DNA of 20,487 nucleotides from UBA5078 sp041175045 (GTDB lineage Bacteria > Pseudomonadota > Gammaproteobacteria > Pseudomonadales > Pseudohongiellaceae), in NCBI GenBank assembly GCA_041175045.1, contig JBEDFR010000157.1, forward strand, positions 1 through 20,487. The letters are read 5' to 3'. Below the pieces are notes generated by a model, which saw only the letters and a list, made by a program, of their open reading frames with translations, was not told the origin of the DNA and did no database searches. Made by a program: the position numbers and the translations under genes. This document shows, piece after piece, positions 14,983 to 20,487 of the stretch (positions are counted from its first letter, which is position 1; each line of letters opens with the position of its first letter).

Positions 14983-15017
14983 TATCGCTCAAGCGATACG
15001 TGGATCAGTGGATCCAC
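14983..15017 (-). other. Tandem hairpins between rpsQ and rplN (S10/spc boundary)
   Basis: Reading the minus strand, GTGGATC-CACT-GATCCAC (15017-15000, perfect 7-bp stem, 4-nt loop) is followed one base later by TATCGC-TTGA-GCGATA (14998-14983, perfect 6-bp stem, 4-nt loop). Both stems fall in the 81-nt gap that separates the classical S10 and spc operons. No T-tract follows, so intrinsic termination is unlikely. Processing, stability or protein-binding roles are possible. Confidence 0.6.
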
Positions 15018-15037
15018 AAACTCTTTCTATCCGGCTG

Positions 15038-15316
15038 TTAAACTTCGACCGCTCTTTCGTCGATGGAAACCAGCGCCCAAGTTTTGGTCTTGGAAATGGG
15101 ACGCACTTCCTTGATCGTCACTGTATCGCCTTCGTTGCACTCGTTATTCGCATCGTGCGCGTGCACCTTGGAAGAGCGGGTAATGTACTTGCCATATACC
15201 GGGTGCTTCACGCGGCGCTCGATCAACACAACGATGGACTTGTCCATTTTGTTGCTGACAACTCGTCCGGACACTGTGCGTCCGACTTTTTCTACCGTAG
15301 TTTCACTAAGCGACAT
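15038..15316 (-). CDS. rpsQ: 30S ribosomal protein S17
   Basis: 16S rRNA-binding assembly protein with an OB fold, 92 residues (E. coli 84). GRVVSNKMDKSIVVLIERRVKHPVYGKYITRSSKVHAHDANNECNEGDTV and PISKTKTWALVSI are typical. The N-terminus is a few residues longer than in E. coli (SLSETTVEKVGRTVS). It is the last gene of the S10 operon, 2 nt after rpmC, and precedes the 81-nt spacer before rplN. Confidence 0.97.
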   Translation of the reverse strand: MSLSETTVEKVGRTVSGRVVSNKMDKSIVVLIERRVKHPVYGKYITRSSKVHAHDANNECNEGDTVTIKEVRPISKTKTWALVSIDERAVEV

Positions 15317-15318
15317 AT

Positions 15319-15516
15319 TCAGGACCCAACTTTCTGTTTTTCGGTAATGATTGTCTTGATACGAGCGATCTCCTTCCGAATATTGCCGGAAAGGTGCGTC
15401 TGAGCCAGTTGTCCCGTGCTCTTCTGCATTCTGACGTTGAACTGGTCGCGATACAGCGAATTGAGCTGCTCGTTCAGCTCAGCAACAGATTTTTTACGCA
15501 TTTCATTAACGTTCAT
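15319..15516 (-). CDS. rpmC: 50S ribosomal protein L29
   Basis: Protein near the polypeptide exit tunnel that helps dock trigger factor and SRP, 65 residues (E. coli 63). MNVNEMRKKSVAELNEQLNSL aligns residue for residue with the E. coli start, so I use the ATG at 15516 and not the GTG one codon earlier. That ATG overlaps the rplP stop as TGATG, which implies translational coupling. The two-helix coiled hairpin ending ARIKTIITEKQK is typical. Confidence 0.95.
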   Translation of the reverse strand: MNVNEMRKKSVAELNEQLNSLYRDQFNVRMQKSTGQLAQTHLSGNIRKEIARIKTIITEKQKVGS

Positions 15517-15929
15517 CACATCACCGTCCGCTTAACGAAAGTGGTGTCGAACGGCAGTTTAGCTGCCGCAAGCTGGAAGGCTTCCCTGGCCAGCGTCTCA
15601 TCCACACCTTCAATTTCAAACATGATACGGCCCGGTTGAATCTGCGCTACCCAGTACTCAACGCTACCCTTGCCCTTGCCCTGACGCACTTCAAGCGGTT
15701 TCTGAGTAATCGGCTTGTCCGGGAAAACGCGAATCCAGATCTTGCCACCACGCTTCACATGACGGGTCATGGCACGACGGGCAGATTCGATCTGACGTGC
15801 AGTCAGGCGACCACGGGAAATGGCCTTCAGTCCGAAATCGCCGAAATCAACATTGCTGCCGCGATGGGAGAGGCCGCGATTACGCCCCTTCATCATCTTG
15901 CGAAATTTTGTACGCTTAGGTTGTAACAT
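15516..15929 (-). CDS. rplP: 50S ribosomal protein L16
   Basis: Protein near the A-site tRNA elbow, essential for late 50S assembly, 137 residues (E. coli 136). MLQPKRTKFRKMMKGRNRG opens it; RAMTRHVKRGGKIWIRVFPDKPIT and VRQGKGKGSVEYWVAQIQPG follow. Arg82 in that last segment corresponds to E. coli Arg81, the residue hydroxylated by YcfD/RoxA. It starts 11 nt after rpsC and its stop overlaps the rpmC start. Confidence 0.98.
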   Translation of the reverse strand: MLQPKRTKFRKMMKGRNRGLSHRGSNVDFGDFGLKAISRGRLTARQIESARRAMTRHVKRGGKIWIRVFPDKPITQKPLEVRQGKGKGSVEYWVAQIQPGRIMFEIEGVDETLAREAFQLAAAKLPFDTTFVKRTVM

Positions 15930-15940
15930 CGAGCCTACCT

Positions 15941-16609
15941 CTACTTAGACGTCTTCTGCGCCGCCGGGACAGCTTCGTGAAGATTCAGCACTTCGCCCTT
16001 GAAAATCCAGACCTTGACGCCGATCACCCCATAGGTAGTGGTCGCTTCGGAAGTGGCATAGTCAATGTCGGCACGCAACGTATGAAGTGGAACACGTCCT
16101 TCCCGGTACCACTCGGAACGAGCAATCTCGGCACCGCCAAGACGACCACCAACCTGCACCTTGATACCTTCTGCGCCCTGGCGCATAGCATTCTGGACAG
16201 CACGCTTCATGGCGCGACGGAACATCACGCGACGCTCAAGCTGCTGCGCGACACTGTCAGCCACCAGCTGGGCATCCAAATCGGGCTTGCGAATTTCTTC
16301 AATGCTGATGTGCACGGGAACGCCCATCTTTGCAGCCAGTGTGGCACGCAGGGTTTCCACATCTTCACCTTTCTTGCCAATCACGATGCCCGGACGGGCG
16401 GTGTGAATCGTGATCCGCGCAGTCTGCGCCGGGCGCTCGATATCAATTCGCGACACGGAAGCGGCTGCTAACTGCTTACGCAGGAACGCTCGTACCTTCA
16501 GGTCTACCAGCAGATTCTCGGCGTAGTTCTTGCCTTCCGCGAACCAGACAGACGTATGCTTCTTGACGATACCAAGCCGAATTCCGGTTGGATGTACTTT
16601 CTGACCCAT
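15941..16609 (-). CDS. rpsC: 30S ribosomal protein S3
   Basis: mRNA-entry protein with helicase activity, 222 residues (E. coli 233, the C-terminal tail being shorter here). MGQKVHPTGIRLGIVKKHTS opens it. The KH domain GxxG loop lies in GIVIGKKGEDVETL (74-87). The helicase-related basic helix LERRVMFRRAMKRAVQNAMR is intact, and GRLGGAEIARSEWYREGRVPLHTLRADIDYA follows. It lies 9 nt after rplV and 11 nt before rplP. Confidence 0.98.
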   Translation of the reverse strand: MGQKVHPTGIRLGIVKKHTSVWFAEGKNYAENLLVDLKVRAFLRKQLAAASVSRIDIERPAQTARITIHTARPGIVIGKKGEDVETLRATLAAKMGVPVHISIEEIRKPDLDAQLVADSVAQQLERRVMFRRAMKRAVQNAMRQGAEGIKVQVGGRLGGAEIARSEWYREGRVPLHTLRADIDYATSEATTTYGVIGVKVWIFKGEVLNLHEAVPAAQKTSK

Positions 16610-16618
16610 CCCAATCTC

Positions 16619-16951
16619 CTACTTGTCGGCTACTTTGACGGTAATGTGGCACGTGCGCTTGAAGATTCGATCTGCTCTTCCCTTGGCACGCGGACTTATC
16701 CGCTTCATGGTCAACCCTTCGTCGACATAAATAGTTGATACCTTCAACTCATCCACGTCGGCACCTTCGTTATGCTCGGCATTCGCTATTGCTGAATCCA
16801 GCACCTTCTTGATTAGATCTGCACCCTTCTTAGGACTGAAGGTCAGCAGCTGCAATGCCTCTTCCACGCCTTTGCCACGAATCTGATCGGCAACGAGCCT
16901 GGCCTTCTGGGCCGAGAGCCGTGCGCCCTTCAATTTAGCTACCGCTTCCAT
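16619..16951 (-). CDS. rplV: 50S ribosomal protein L22
   Basis: Protein whose beta-hairpin lines the exit-tunnel constriction, 110 residues as in E. coli. LKGARLSAQKARLVADQIRGKGVEEALQLL and SAIANAEHNEGADVDELKVSTIYVDEGLTMKR are typical; the tunnel hairpin tip RISPRAKGRADRI is unaltered, with no insertion or deletion of the macrolide-resistance kind. It lies 15 nt after rpsS. Confidence 0.98.
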   Translation of the reverse strand: MEAVAKLKGARLSAQKARLVADQIRGKGVEEALQLLTFSPKKGADLIKKVLDSAIANAEHNEGADVDELKVSTIYVDEGLTMKRISPRAKGRADRIFKRTCHITVKVADK

Positions 16952-16966
16952 CTTGATTTCCCCGTG

Positions 16967-17242
16967 TTAGCGCTTGGCTTTCTTGTCGGCCGCGTGGCCC
17001 TTGAATGTACGCGTCAACGCAAATTCGCCCAGCTTGTGACCAACCATATCTTCGGAAACAAATACCGGAACATGTTGATGGCCATTGTGCACAGCAATAG
17101 TCAGACCGATCATGTCGGGAGAAATCATCGAACGTCGTGACCAGGTCTTGATGGGACGCTTGTCGTTGTTCTCCATCGCCGTCTGCACTTTCTTCATCAA
17201 ATGAAGGTCTATGAAGGGACCTTTTTTCAGTGAACGTGGCAC
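16967..17242 (-). CDS. rpsS: 30S ribosomal protein S19
   Basis: Head protein that works with S13 at the intersubunit bridge, 91 residues (E. coli 92). MPRSLKKGPFIDLHLMKKVQ opens it; IKTWSRRSMISPDMIGLTIAVHNGHQHVPVFVSEDMVGHKLGEFALTRTFKGH is the nearly invariant core, followed by a short basic tail. It lies 24 nt after rplB. Confidence 0.98.
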   Translation of the reverse strand: MPRSLKKGPFIDLHLMKKVQTAMENNDKRPIKTWSRRSMISPDMIGLTIAVHNGHQHVPVFVSEDMVGHKLGEFALTRTFKGHAADKKAKR

Positions 17243-17266
17243 TTTTAATTCCTCTGTATATGGGCC

Positions 17267-18097
17267 TTATCGGCTGGCATTTCTGCGGCGTACGATCATC
17301 TTGCTGGTACGCTTGTTGGTTCTGGTCTTGTATCCCTTGGTAGGAACGCCCCACGGAGAAACCGGGTGTCGTCCGCCGGATGTACGACCCTCACCACCGC
17401 CGTGCGGGTGATCCACCGGATTCATCGCAACGCCGCGAACAGTGGGTCGAATGCCACGCCAGCGCACCGCTCCGGCCTTGCCGAGTGAGCGCAGGCTGTG
17501 CTCAGCGTTGGACACCTCGCCAAGGGTTGCGCGACAGTCAGACAGAATCTTGCGCATCTCGCCAGAACGCAAACGCAGCGTCGCGTAGTTTCCCTCACGC
17601 GCCACCAGTTGAGCAGAGCCGCCGGCACTACGTGCAATTTGCGCACCCTTGCCCGGCTTCATCTCGATGCAATGTACAGTACTACCCAGCGGAATATTGC
17701 GTAGCGGCAGACAGTTCCCAGTCTTGATGGGGGCATCTTCGCCGGACACGATCACATCGCCAGCAACTACCTTCGCCGGAGCGATGATGTAGCGACGCTC
17801 CCCGTCGGCATACAACAAAAGAGCTATGCTGGCTGTACGATTCGGATCGTACTCGAGTCGCTCAACTTTTGCGGTGATACCATCCTTGTCACGACGGAAG
17901 TCCATTACACGGTATTTCTGCTTGTGACCACCACCAGCGTGACGACGCGTGATGCGACCCACGTTGTTGCGACCACCTGTCTTGGCCTTTGTGGCCAGCA
18001 GCGGACTGAAGGGCTCGCCCTTGTGCAGATCAGGGTTCACGACCTTGATGACAAAGCGACGACCTGGAGAGGTTGGTTTACATTTTACGACTGGCAT
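17267..18097 (-). CDS. rplB: 50S ribosomal protein L2
   Basis: Peptidyl-transferase-associated protein required for subunit joining, 276 residues (E. coli 273). CKPTSPGRRFVIKVVNPDLH opens it; RNNVGRITRRHAGGGHKQKYRVMDFRR and the OB/SH3-like core follow. The conserved C-terminal loop reads GVAMNPVDHPHGGGEGRTSGGRHPVSPWG with the near-invariant His (E. coli His229), and the basic tail ends KMIVRRRNASR. It lies 16 nt after rplW. Confidence 0.98.
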   Translation of the reverse strand: MPVVKCKPTSPGRRFVIKVVNPDLHKGEPFSPLLATKAKTGGRNNVGRITRRHAGGGHKQKYRVMDFRRDKDGITAKVERLEYDPNRTASIALLLYADGERRYIIAPAKVVAGDVIVSGEDAPIKTGNCLPLRNIPLGSTVHCIEMKPGKGAQIARSAGGSAQLVAREGNYATLRLRSGEMRKILSDCRATLGEVSNAEHSLRSLGKAGAVRWRGIRPTVRGVAMNPVDHPHGGGEGRTSGGRHPVSPWGVPTKGYKTRTNKRTSKMIVRRRNASR

Positions 18098-18113
18098 GAC
18101 CTATAACCCCTTC

Positions 18114-18413
18114 TCAGCCCAGCTCCGCAAAGTCAATTTCCTGACCTTGCGCCAGCTGCACATAAGCTTTCTTCCAATTGGATTTCTTTCGGATGCTGCC
18201 GCGCGCAGTGCGCTTGGTTTTACCCTTGACATTCAAAATCTGCAGCCCAGTGACAGAAACCTTGAAGATCCTCTCCACAGCTTCCTTCACCTCAGTCTTG
18301 CTCGCATCATTGATGACCTTGAAGGCCACCTGATTTCTGGTTTCAGCCATGATCGTGGCTTTTTCAGAAATGTGCGGACCGAGAATGATCGAATAAAGTC
18401 TGGCCTGATTCAT
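18114..18413 (-). CDS. rplW: 50S ribosomal protein L23
   Basis: Exit-tunnel rim protein that docks trigger factor and SRP, 99 residues (E. coli 100). LYSIILGPHISEKATIMAETRNQVAFKVINDASKTEVKEAVERIF is typical, including the trigger-factor contact Glu in HISEKA; the extended loop GKTKRTARGSIRKKSNWKKAYV reaches into the tunnel. Its ATG overlaps the rplD stop as ATGA, a translational-coupling arrangement. Confidence 0.98.
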   Translation of the reverse strand: MNQARLYSIILGPHISEKATIMAETRNQVAFKVINDASKTEVKEAVERIFKVSVTGLQILNVKGKTKRTARGSIRKKSNWKKAYVQLAQGQEIDFAELG

Positions 18414-19030
18414 GACAGCATCTCCTCTACTTTCTTCAACGCAGGGACTGTCATCAGCACTTTCTCAAAGCCGATGAGACTCACTGGATCAAGACCCGCC
18501 GCATCAAGCACATCCACCTTGTGAAGATTGCGCGCAGCAAGAAACAGATTCTCTGCAATGTCTTCGGCCACGATCAACACGTTGTCGAGCGACAACTCAC
18601 CCAGCTTCGCCACCAGATCTTTCGTCTTGTGAGAGGAAACGGAAAAATCTTCCACCACCATGAGGCGATCCTGACGAATCAGCTCAGAAAGAATACAGGC
18701 CATGGCACCGCGGTACATCTTCTTGTTCAGCTTCTTACTGTGATCCTGGGGACGCGCGGCGAACGTTACACCGCCAGTACGCCACAGCGGACTTCGAATG
18801 GTACCGGCGCGCGCGCGCCCCGTGCCCTTTTGGCGCCACGGTTTACGACCACCACCGCTAACATCCGAGCGAGTCTTCTGCTGCACAGTGCCCTGTCTTG
18901 CGCCGGCCAGATAAGTGGTTACTGTCTGATGTACAAGAGTTTCATTGAACTCACGCGCGAAGGCCGCATCCGATACAGTGACTTTTTCCTTACCCGCTTC
19001 ATTGCCGGGCTTTGCAATACTCAATTCCAT
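18410..19030 (-). CDS. rplD: 50S ribosomal protein L4
   Basis: Exit-tunnel protein, 206 residues (E. coli 201). FNETLVHQTVTTYLAGARQGT is followed by the tunnel loop TRSDVSGGGRKPWRQKGTGRARAGTIRSPLWRTGG, which carries no resistance-like change that I can see. The C-terminal half holds LSLDNVLIVAEDIAENLFLAARNL. In E. coli, L4 also represses its own operon by acting on the S10 leader ahead of rpsJ. Here the leader upstream of rpsJ is short, and a structured spacer sits instead between rpsJ and rplC. It lies 3 nt after rplC. Confidence 0.98.
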   Translation of the reverse strand: MELSIAKPGNEAGKEKVTVSDAAFAREFNETLVHQTVTTYLAGARQGTVQQKTRSDVSGGGRKPWRQKGTGRARAGTIRSPLWRTGGVTFAARPQDHSKKLNKKMYRGAMACILSELIRQDRLMVVEDFSVSSHKTKDLVAKLGELSLDNVLIVAEDIAENLFLAARNLHKVDVLDAAGLDPVSLIGFEKVLMTVPALKKVEEMLS

Positions 19031-19033
19031 TGC

Positions 19034-19687
19034 TTACCCCCTGGATACCGGATGTTTGACAGAAGGACGAATGATGACACTGGAGCCTGTCGCACCCGGT
19101 AGAGCACCTTTGACCAACAACAGGTTATTCGCTACGTCTACTTGTACAATCTCGAGACTCTGAGTCGTGACACGAGCATCACCCATGTGACCAGACATCT
19201 TCTTGCCCTTCCAGACACGACCAGGCGTCTGGCACTGACCAATGGAGCCAGGCACACGATGTGAGCGCGAGTTACCGTGCGTGGCATCCTGCATGTGGAA
19301 ATTGTGACGCTTGATGGTGCCCTGGAAGCCCTTACCCTTCGATGTGCCGGTGACATCGACGAACTGACCAGGAGCAAAGCGCTCAACTGTCAGCTGCGCA
19401 CCGGCCGAGAACTCGGCGATCTCAGCAGCATCAGCACGGAACTCCCAAAGACCTTCGCCTGCCTCGGTACCAGCCTTAGCAAAGTGTCCAGCAAGAGACT
19501 TGGGAACGCGAGACGCCTTGCGCTCGCCAGTGGTGACCTGAACTGCGGCGTAACCGTCAGTCTCCGGAGTCTTGATTTGAGTCACTCGATTAGGAGCAAC
19601 TTCGACGACCGTAACAGGCACGGACAGCCCTGCTTCAGTGAAAACGCGGGTCATGCCGCTCTTTCGACCGACCAATCCAATTGACAT
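19034..19687 (-). CDS. rplC: 50S ribosomal protein L3
   Basis: Early assembly protein reaching the peptidyl-transferase centre, 217 residues (E. coli 209). MSIGLVGRKSGMTRVFTEAG opens it; FVDVTGTSKGKGFQGTIKRHNF and GNSRSHRVPGSIGQCQTPGRVWKGKKMSGHMG follow. Gln151 in that last segment corresponds to E. coli Gln150, which PrmB methylates. It has a GATGAGG ribosome site. Unusually, 173 nt separate it from the upstream rpsJ, where E. coli has only a few tens of bases. Confidence 0.98.
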   Translation of the reverse strand: MSIGLVGRKSGMTRVFTEAGLSVPVTVVEVAPNRVTQIKTPETDGYAAVQVTTGERKASRVPKSLAGHFAKAGTEAGEGLWEFRADAAEIAEFSAGAQLTVERFAPGQFVDVTGTSKGKGFQGTIKRHNFHMQDATHGNSRSHRVPGSIGQCQTPGRVWKGKKMSGHMGDARVTTQSLEIVQVDVANNLLLVKGALPGATGSSVIIRPSVKHPVSRG

Positions 19688-19702
19688 TTTATAAACCTCA
19701 TC

Positions 19703-19745
19703 GTGTACGGGGCTGAAACCCGCTATGGCTGCTTACGCATTACAC
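19703..19745 (-). promoter_or_regulatory. Candidate three-way-junction RNA before rplC
   Basis: On the minus strand GTGTA (19745-19741) pairs with TACAC (19707-19703). Inside lie TGC-GTAA-GCA, a short stem capped by a GNRA-type tetraloop, and CGGG-TTTCAGC-CCCG, whose 3' arm stacks directly on TACAC. The fold ends about 7 nt before the GATGAGG ribosome site of rplC. A regulatory role is inference from position; each helix is short, so conservation would be needed to confirm it. Confidence 0.35.
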
Positions 19746-19790
19746 CATGTTTGCCGCAGAGCACTTCAAAGCGCCCGCAAGCATGCTAAT

Positions 19791-19807
19791 GATCAGTTTT
19801 CCTGATC
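19791..19807 (-). other. Hairpin in the rpsJ-rplC spacer
   Basis: GATCAG-GAAAA-CTGATC on the minus strand, a perfect 6-bp stem with an A-rich 5-nt loop, in the middle of the 173-nt rpsJ-rplC spacer. It is not followed by T residues (ATTAGC), so not an intrinsic terminator. Confidence 0.45.
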
Positions 19808-19860
19808 TTCTCTCGCGCTGCCGCAAACTAGGCCCATCTCAGACTGATGTGTCAAAGACA

Positions 19861-20172
19861 TCAACCCAGGCTGATCTGCACCTCTACACCAGCCGCCAGA
19901 TCCAACTTCATCAATGCATCTACTGTCTTTTCCGTAGGCTCAACAATATCCAGCAACCGCTTGTGCGTGCGGATCTCATATTGATCACGGGCATCCTTGT
20001 TCACGTGCGGCGAAATAAGAATGGTGTATCTCTCAGTGTCAGTCGGCAGCGGAATAGGGCCCCGAACCTGGGCTCCCGTACGCTTGGCAGTATCGACAAT
20101 CTCCTGAGTAGACTGATCAATCAGCCGGTGATCAAAGGCTTTCAGCCGAATTCTGATGCGCTGATTTTGCAT
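19861..20172 (-). CDS. rpsJ: 30S ribosomal protein S10 (NusE)
   Basis: Head protein of the small subunit and, as NusE, a partner of NusB and NusG in antitermination; 103 residues as in E. coli. QNQRIRIRLKAFDHRLIDQSTQEIVDTAKRTGAQVRGPIPLPT is the conserved N-terminal half; the long loop HVNKDARDQYEIRTHKR inserts into 16S rRNA; KTVDALMKLDLAAGVEVQI closes it. The ribosome site is TTTGGAGAA. It is the first gene of the S10 operon, 197 nt downstream of tuf, with a strong promoter between them. Confidence 0.98.
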   Translation of the reverse strand: MQNQRIRIRLKAFDHRLIDQSTQEIVDTAKRTGAQVRGPIPLPTDTERYTILISPHVNKDARDQYEIRTHKRLLDIVEPTEKTVDALMKLDLAAGVEVQISLG

Positions 20173-20258
20173 CTACTTATTTCTCCAAAGACTTTCAAAA
20201 TTAAACAGTTACTTGCAGGACCATAGTTCCGGACCAATACCGAAAAAATGGAAGCGAG

Positions 20259-20287
20259 ATTCTAAAGTCGATACAAAGACAAGTCAA
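20259..20287 (-). promoter_or_regulatory. Sigma-70 promoter of the S10 operon
   Basis: On the minus strand TTGACT (20287-20282) and TAGAAT (20264-20259) are separated by exactly 17 nt, each one mismatch from consensus, in an AT-rich stretch downstream of the tuf terminator. Transcription would begin near 20252 and give a leader of about 80 nt before rpsJ. GGACC repeats at 20218-20222 and 20231-20235 lie in that leader. Confidence 0.7.
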
Positions 20288-20338
20288 GAAAAGAAAACAG
20301 AAACCCGAGTTCGCACCAATGCAATCAGGTAAAAGAAT

Positions 20339-20359
20339 GGCGGGTTCATAGGCTCCGCC
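20339..20359 (-). terminator. Putative terminator after tuf
   Basis: GGCGG-11 nt-CCGCC followed by ATTCTTTT on the minus strand, 12 nt after the tuf stop. The stem is GC-rich but only 5 bp and the loop is large, so termination may be partial. Its position between tuf and the S10 promoter fits the end of the str operon. Confidence 0.45.
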
Positions 20360-20371
20360 TTCCCATCTCGA

Positions 20372-20487
20372 TCAAGCAATAATCTTAGCCACAACTCCCG
20401 CGCCTACAGTACGGCCGCCTTCGCGAATCGCGAATCGCAGACCATCATCCATTGCGATCGGGTTGATCAGAGTCACAACCATCTTGA
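20372..20487 (-). CDS. tuf: Elongation factor Tu, C-terminal end (partial)
   Basis: Only the last ~38 codons are in the window. They read as the end of domain 3 of EF-Tu: KMVVTLINPIAMDDGLRFAI then REGGRTVGAGVVAKIIA and a TGA stop. EF-Tu is the GTPase that delivers aminoacyl-tRNA to the ribosome. The position just upstream of rpsJ is the str-operon copy (tufA position) in gammaproteobacteria. The 5' part lies outside the window. Confidence 0.97.
   Translation of the reverse strand, partial: KMVVTLINPIAMDDGLRFAIREGGRTVGAGVVAKIIA

Noticed and set aside
19793..19837. A 14-codon minus-strand frame in the rpsJ-rplC spacer (possible leader peptide)
   Set aside because: No convincing ribosome site, no codon bias and no regulatory codon run; the stop falling inside the hairpin is likely chance.
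19850..19855. Perfect TTGACA on the minus strand at the rpsJ 3' end as a -35 for rplC
   Set aside because: At 16-18 nt spacing the candidate -10 hexamers (GCCTAG, CCTAGT, CTAGTT) are poor; not enough to call a promoter.
6121..20487. Signs of horizontal transfer or resistance-type changes in the ribosomal genes
   Set aside because: All loops checked by eye (S5 spectinomycin loop, L4 and L22 tunnel loops) look ordinary, and gene order and strand are the standard gammaproteobacterial arrangement.

Overview
This window is the complete ribosomal-protein super-cluster (S10, spc and alpha operons) of a bacterium, with a block of unrelated metabolic genes beyond its downstream end. Gene content and order, the E. 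coli-like L36 sequence, the zinc-less S14 form, and alpha-subunit and S-protein sequences point to a gammaproteobacterium with moderately high GC; I cannot place it to genus. No stretch longer than about 200 bases lacks a gene, and I see no tRNA, rRNA, insertion sequence, prophage, CRISPR array or defence system.

Left part (1-6051), mixed strands: glpD (minus) and glpK (plus) are divergent and form a glycerol catabolism pair. GlpK phosphorylates glycerol and GlpD oxidises glycerol-3-phosphate to DHAP at the membrane. After glpK and a strong hairpin comes a DUF1499 membrane protein (plus). Its stop codon abuts that of a small two-helix membrane protein (minus). Divergent to the latter is a signal peptidase II-like gene that keeps the catalytic aspartates but has lost the family's N-terminal Asp/Lys motif. 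It converges on an alanine/serine-glyoxylate aminotransferase (minus).

Right part (6121-20487), all minus strand, so transcription runs from high to low coordinates: tuf (3' end only), a promoter, then rpsJ-rplC-rplD-rplW-rplB-rpsS-rplV-rpsC-rplP-rpmC-rpsQ (S10 operon), rplN-rplX-rplE-rpsN-rpsH-rplF-rplR-rpsE-rpmD-rplO-secY-rpmJ (spc operon) and rpsM-rpsK-rpsD-rpoA-rplQ (alpha operon), closed by a hairpin terminator. Most junctions are a few bases or overlapping, as expected for translational coupling. Five junctions are longer and carry structure: rpsJ-rplC (173 nt), rpsQ-rplN (81 nt, two tandem hairpins), rpmJ-rpsM (106 nt, promoter plus possible S4-type pseudoknot), rpsM-rpsK (87 nt, hairpin) and rpsK-rpsD (88 nt, hairpin).

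I do not see a new multi-gene system. The points worth a second look are the RNA structures at the operon junctions, the atypical LspA-like protein, the C-terminally extended L15, and the convergent genes that share one palindromic TGATCA as both stop codons.
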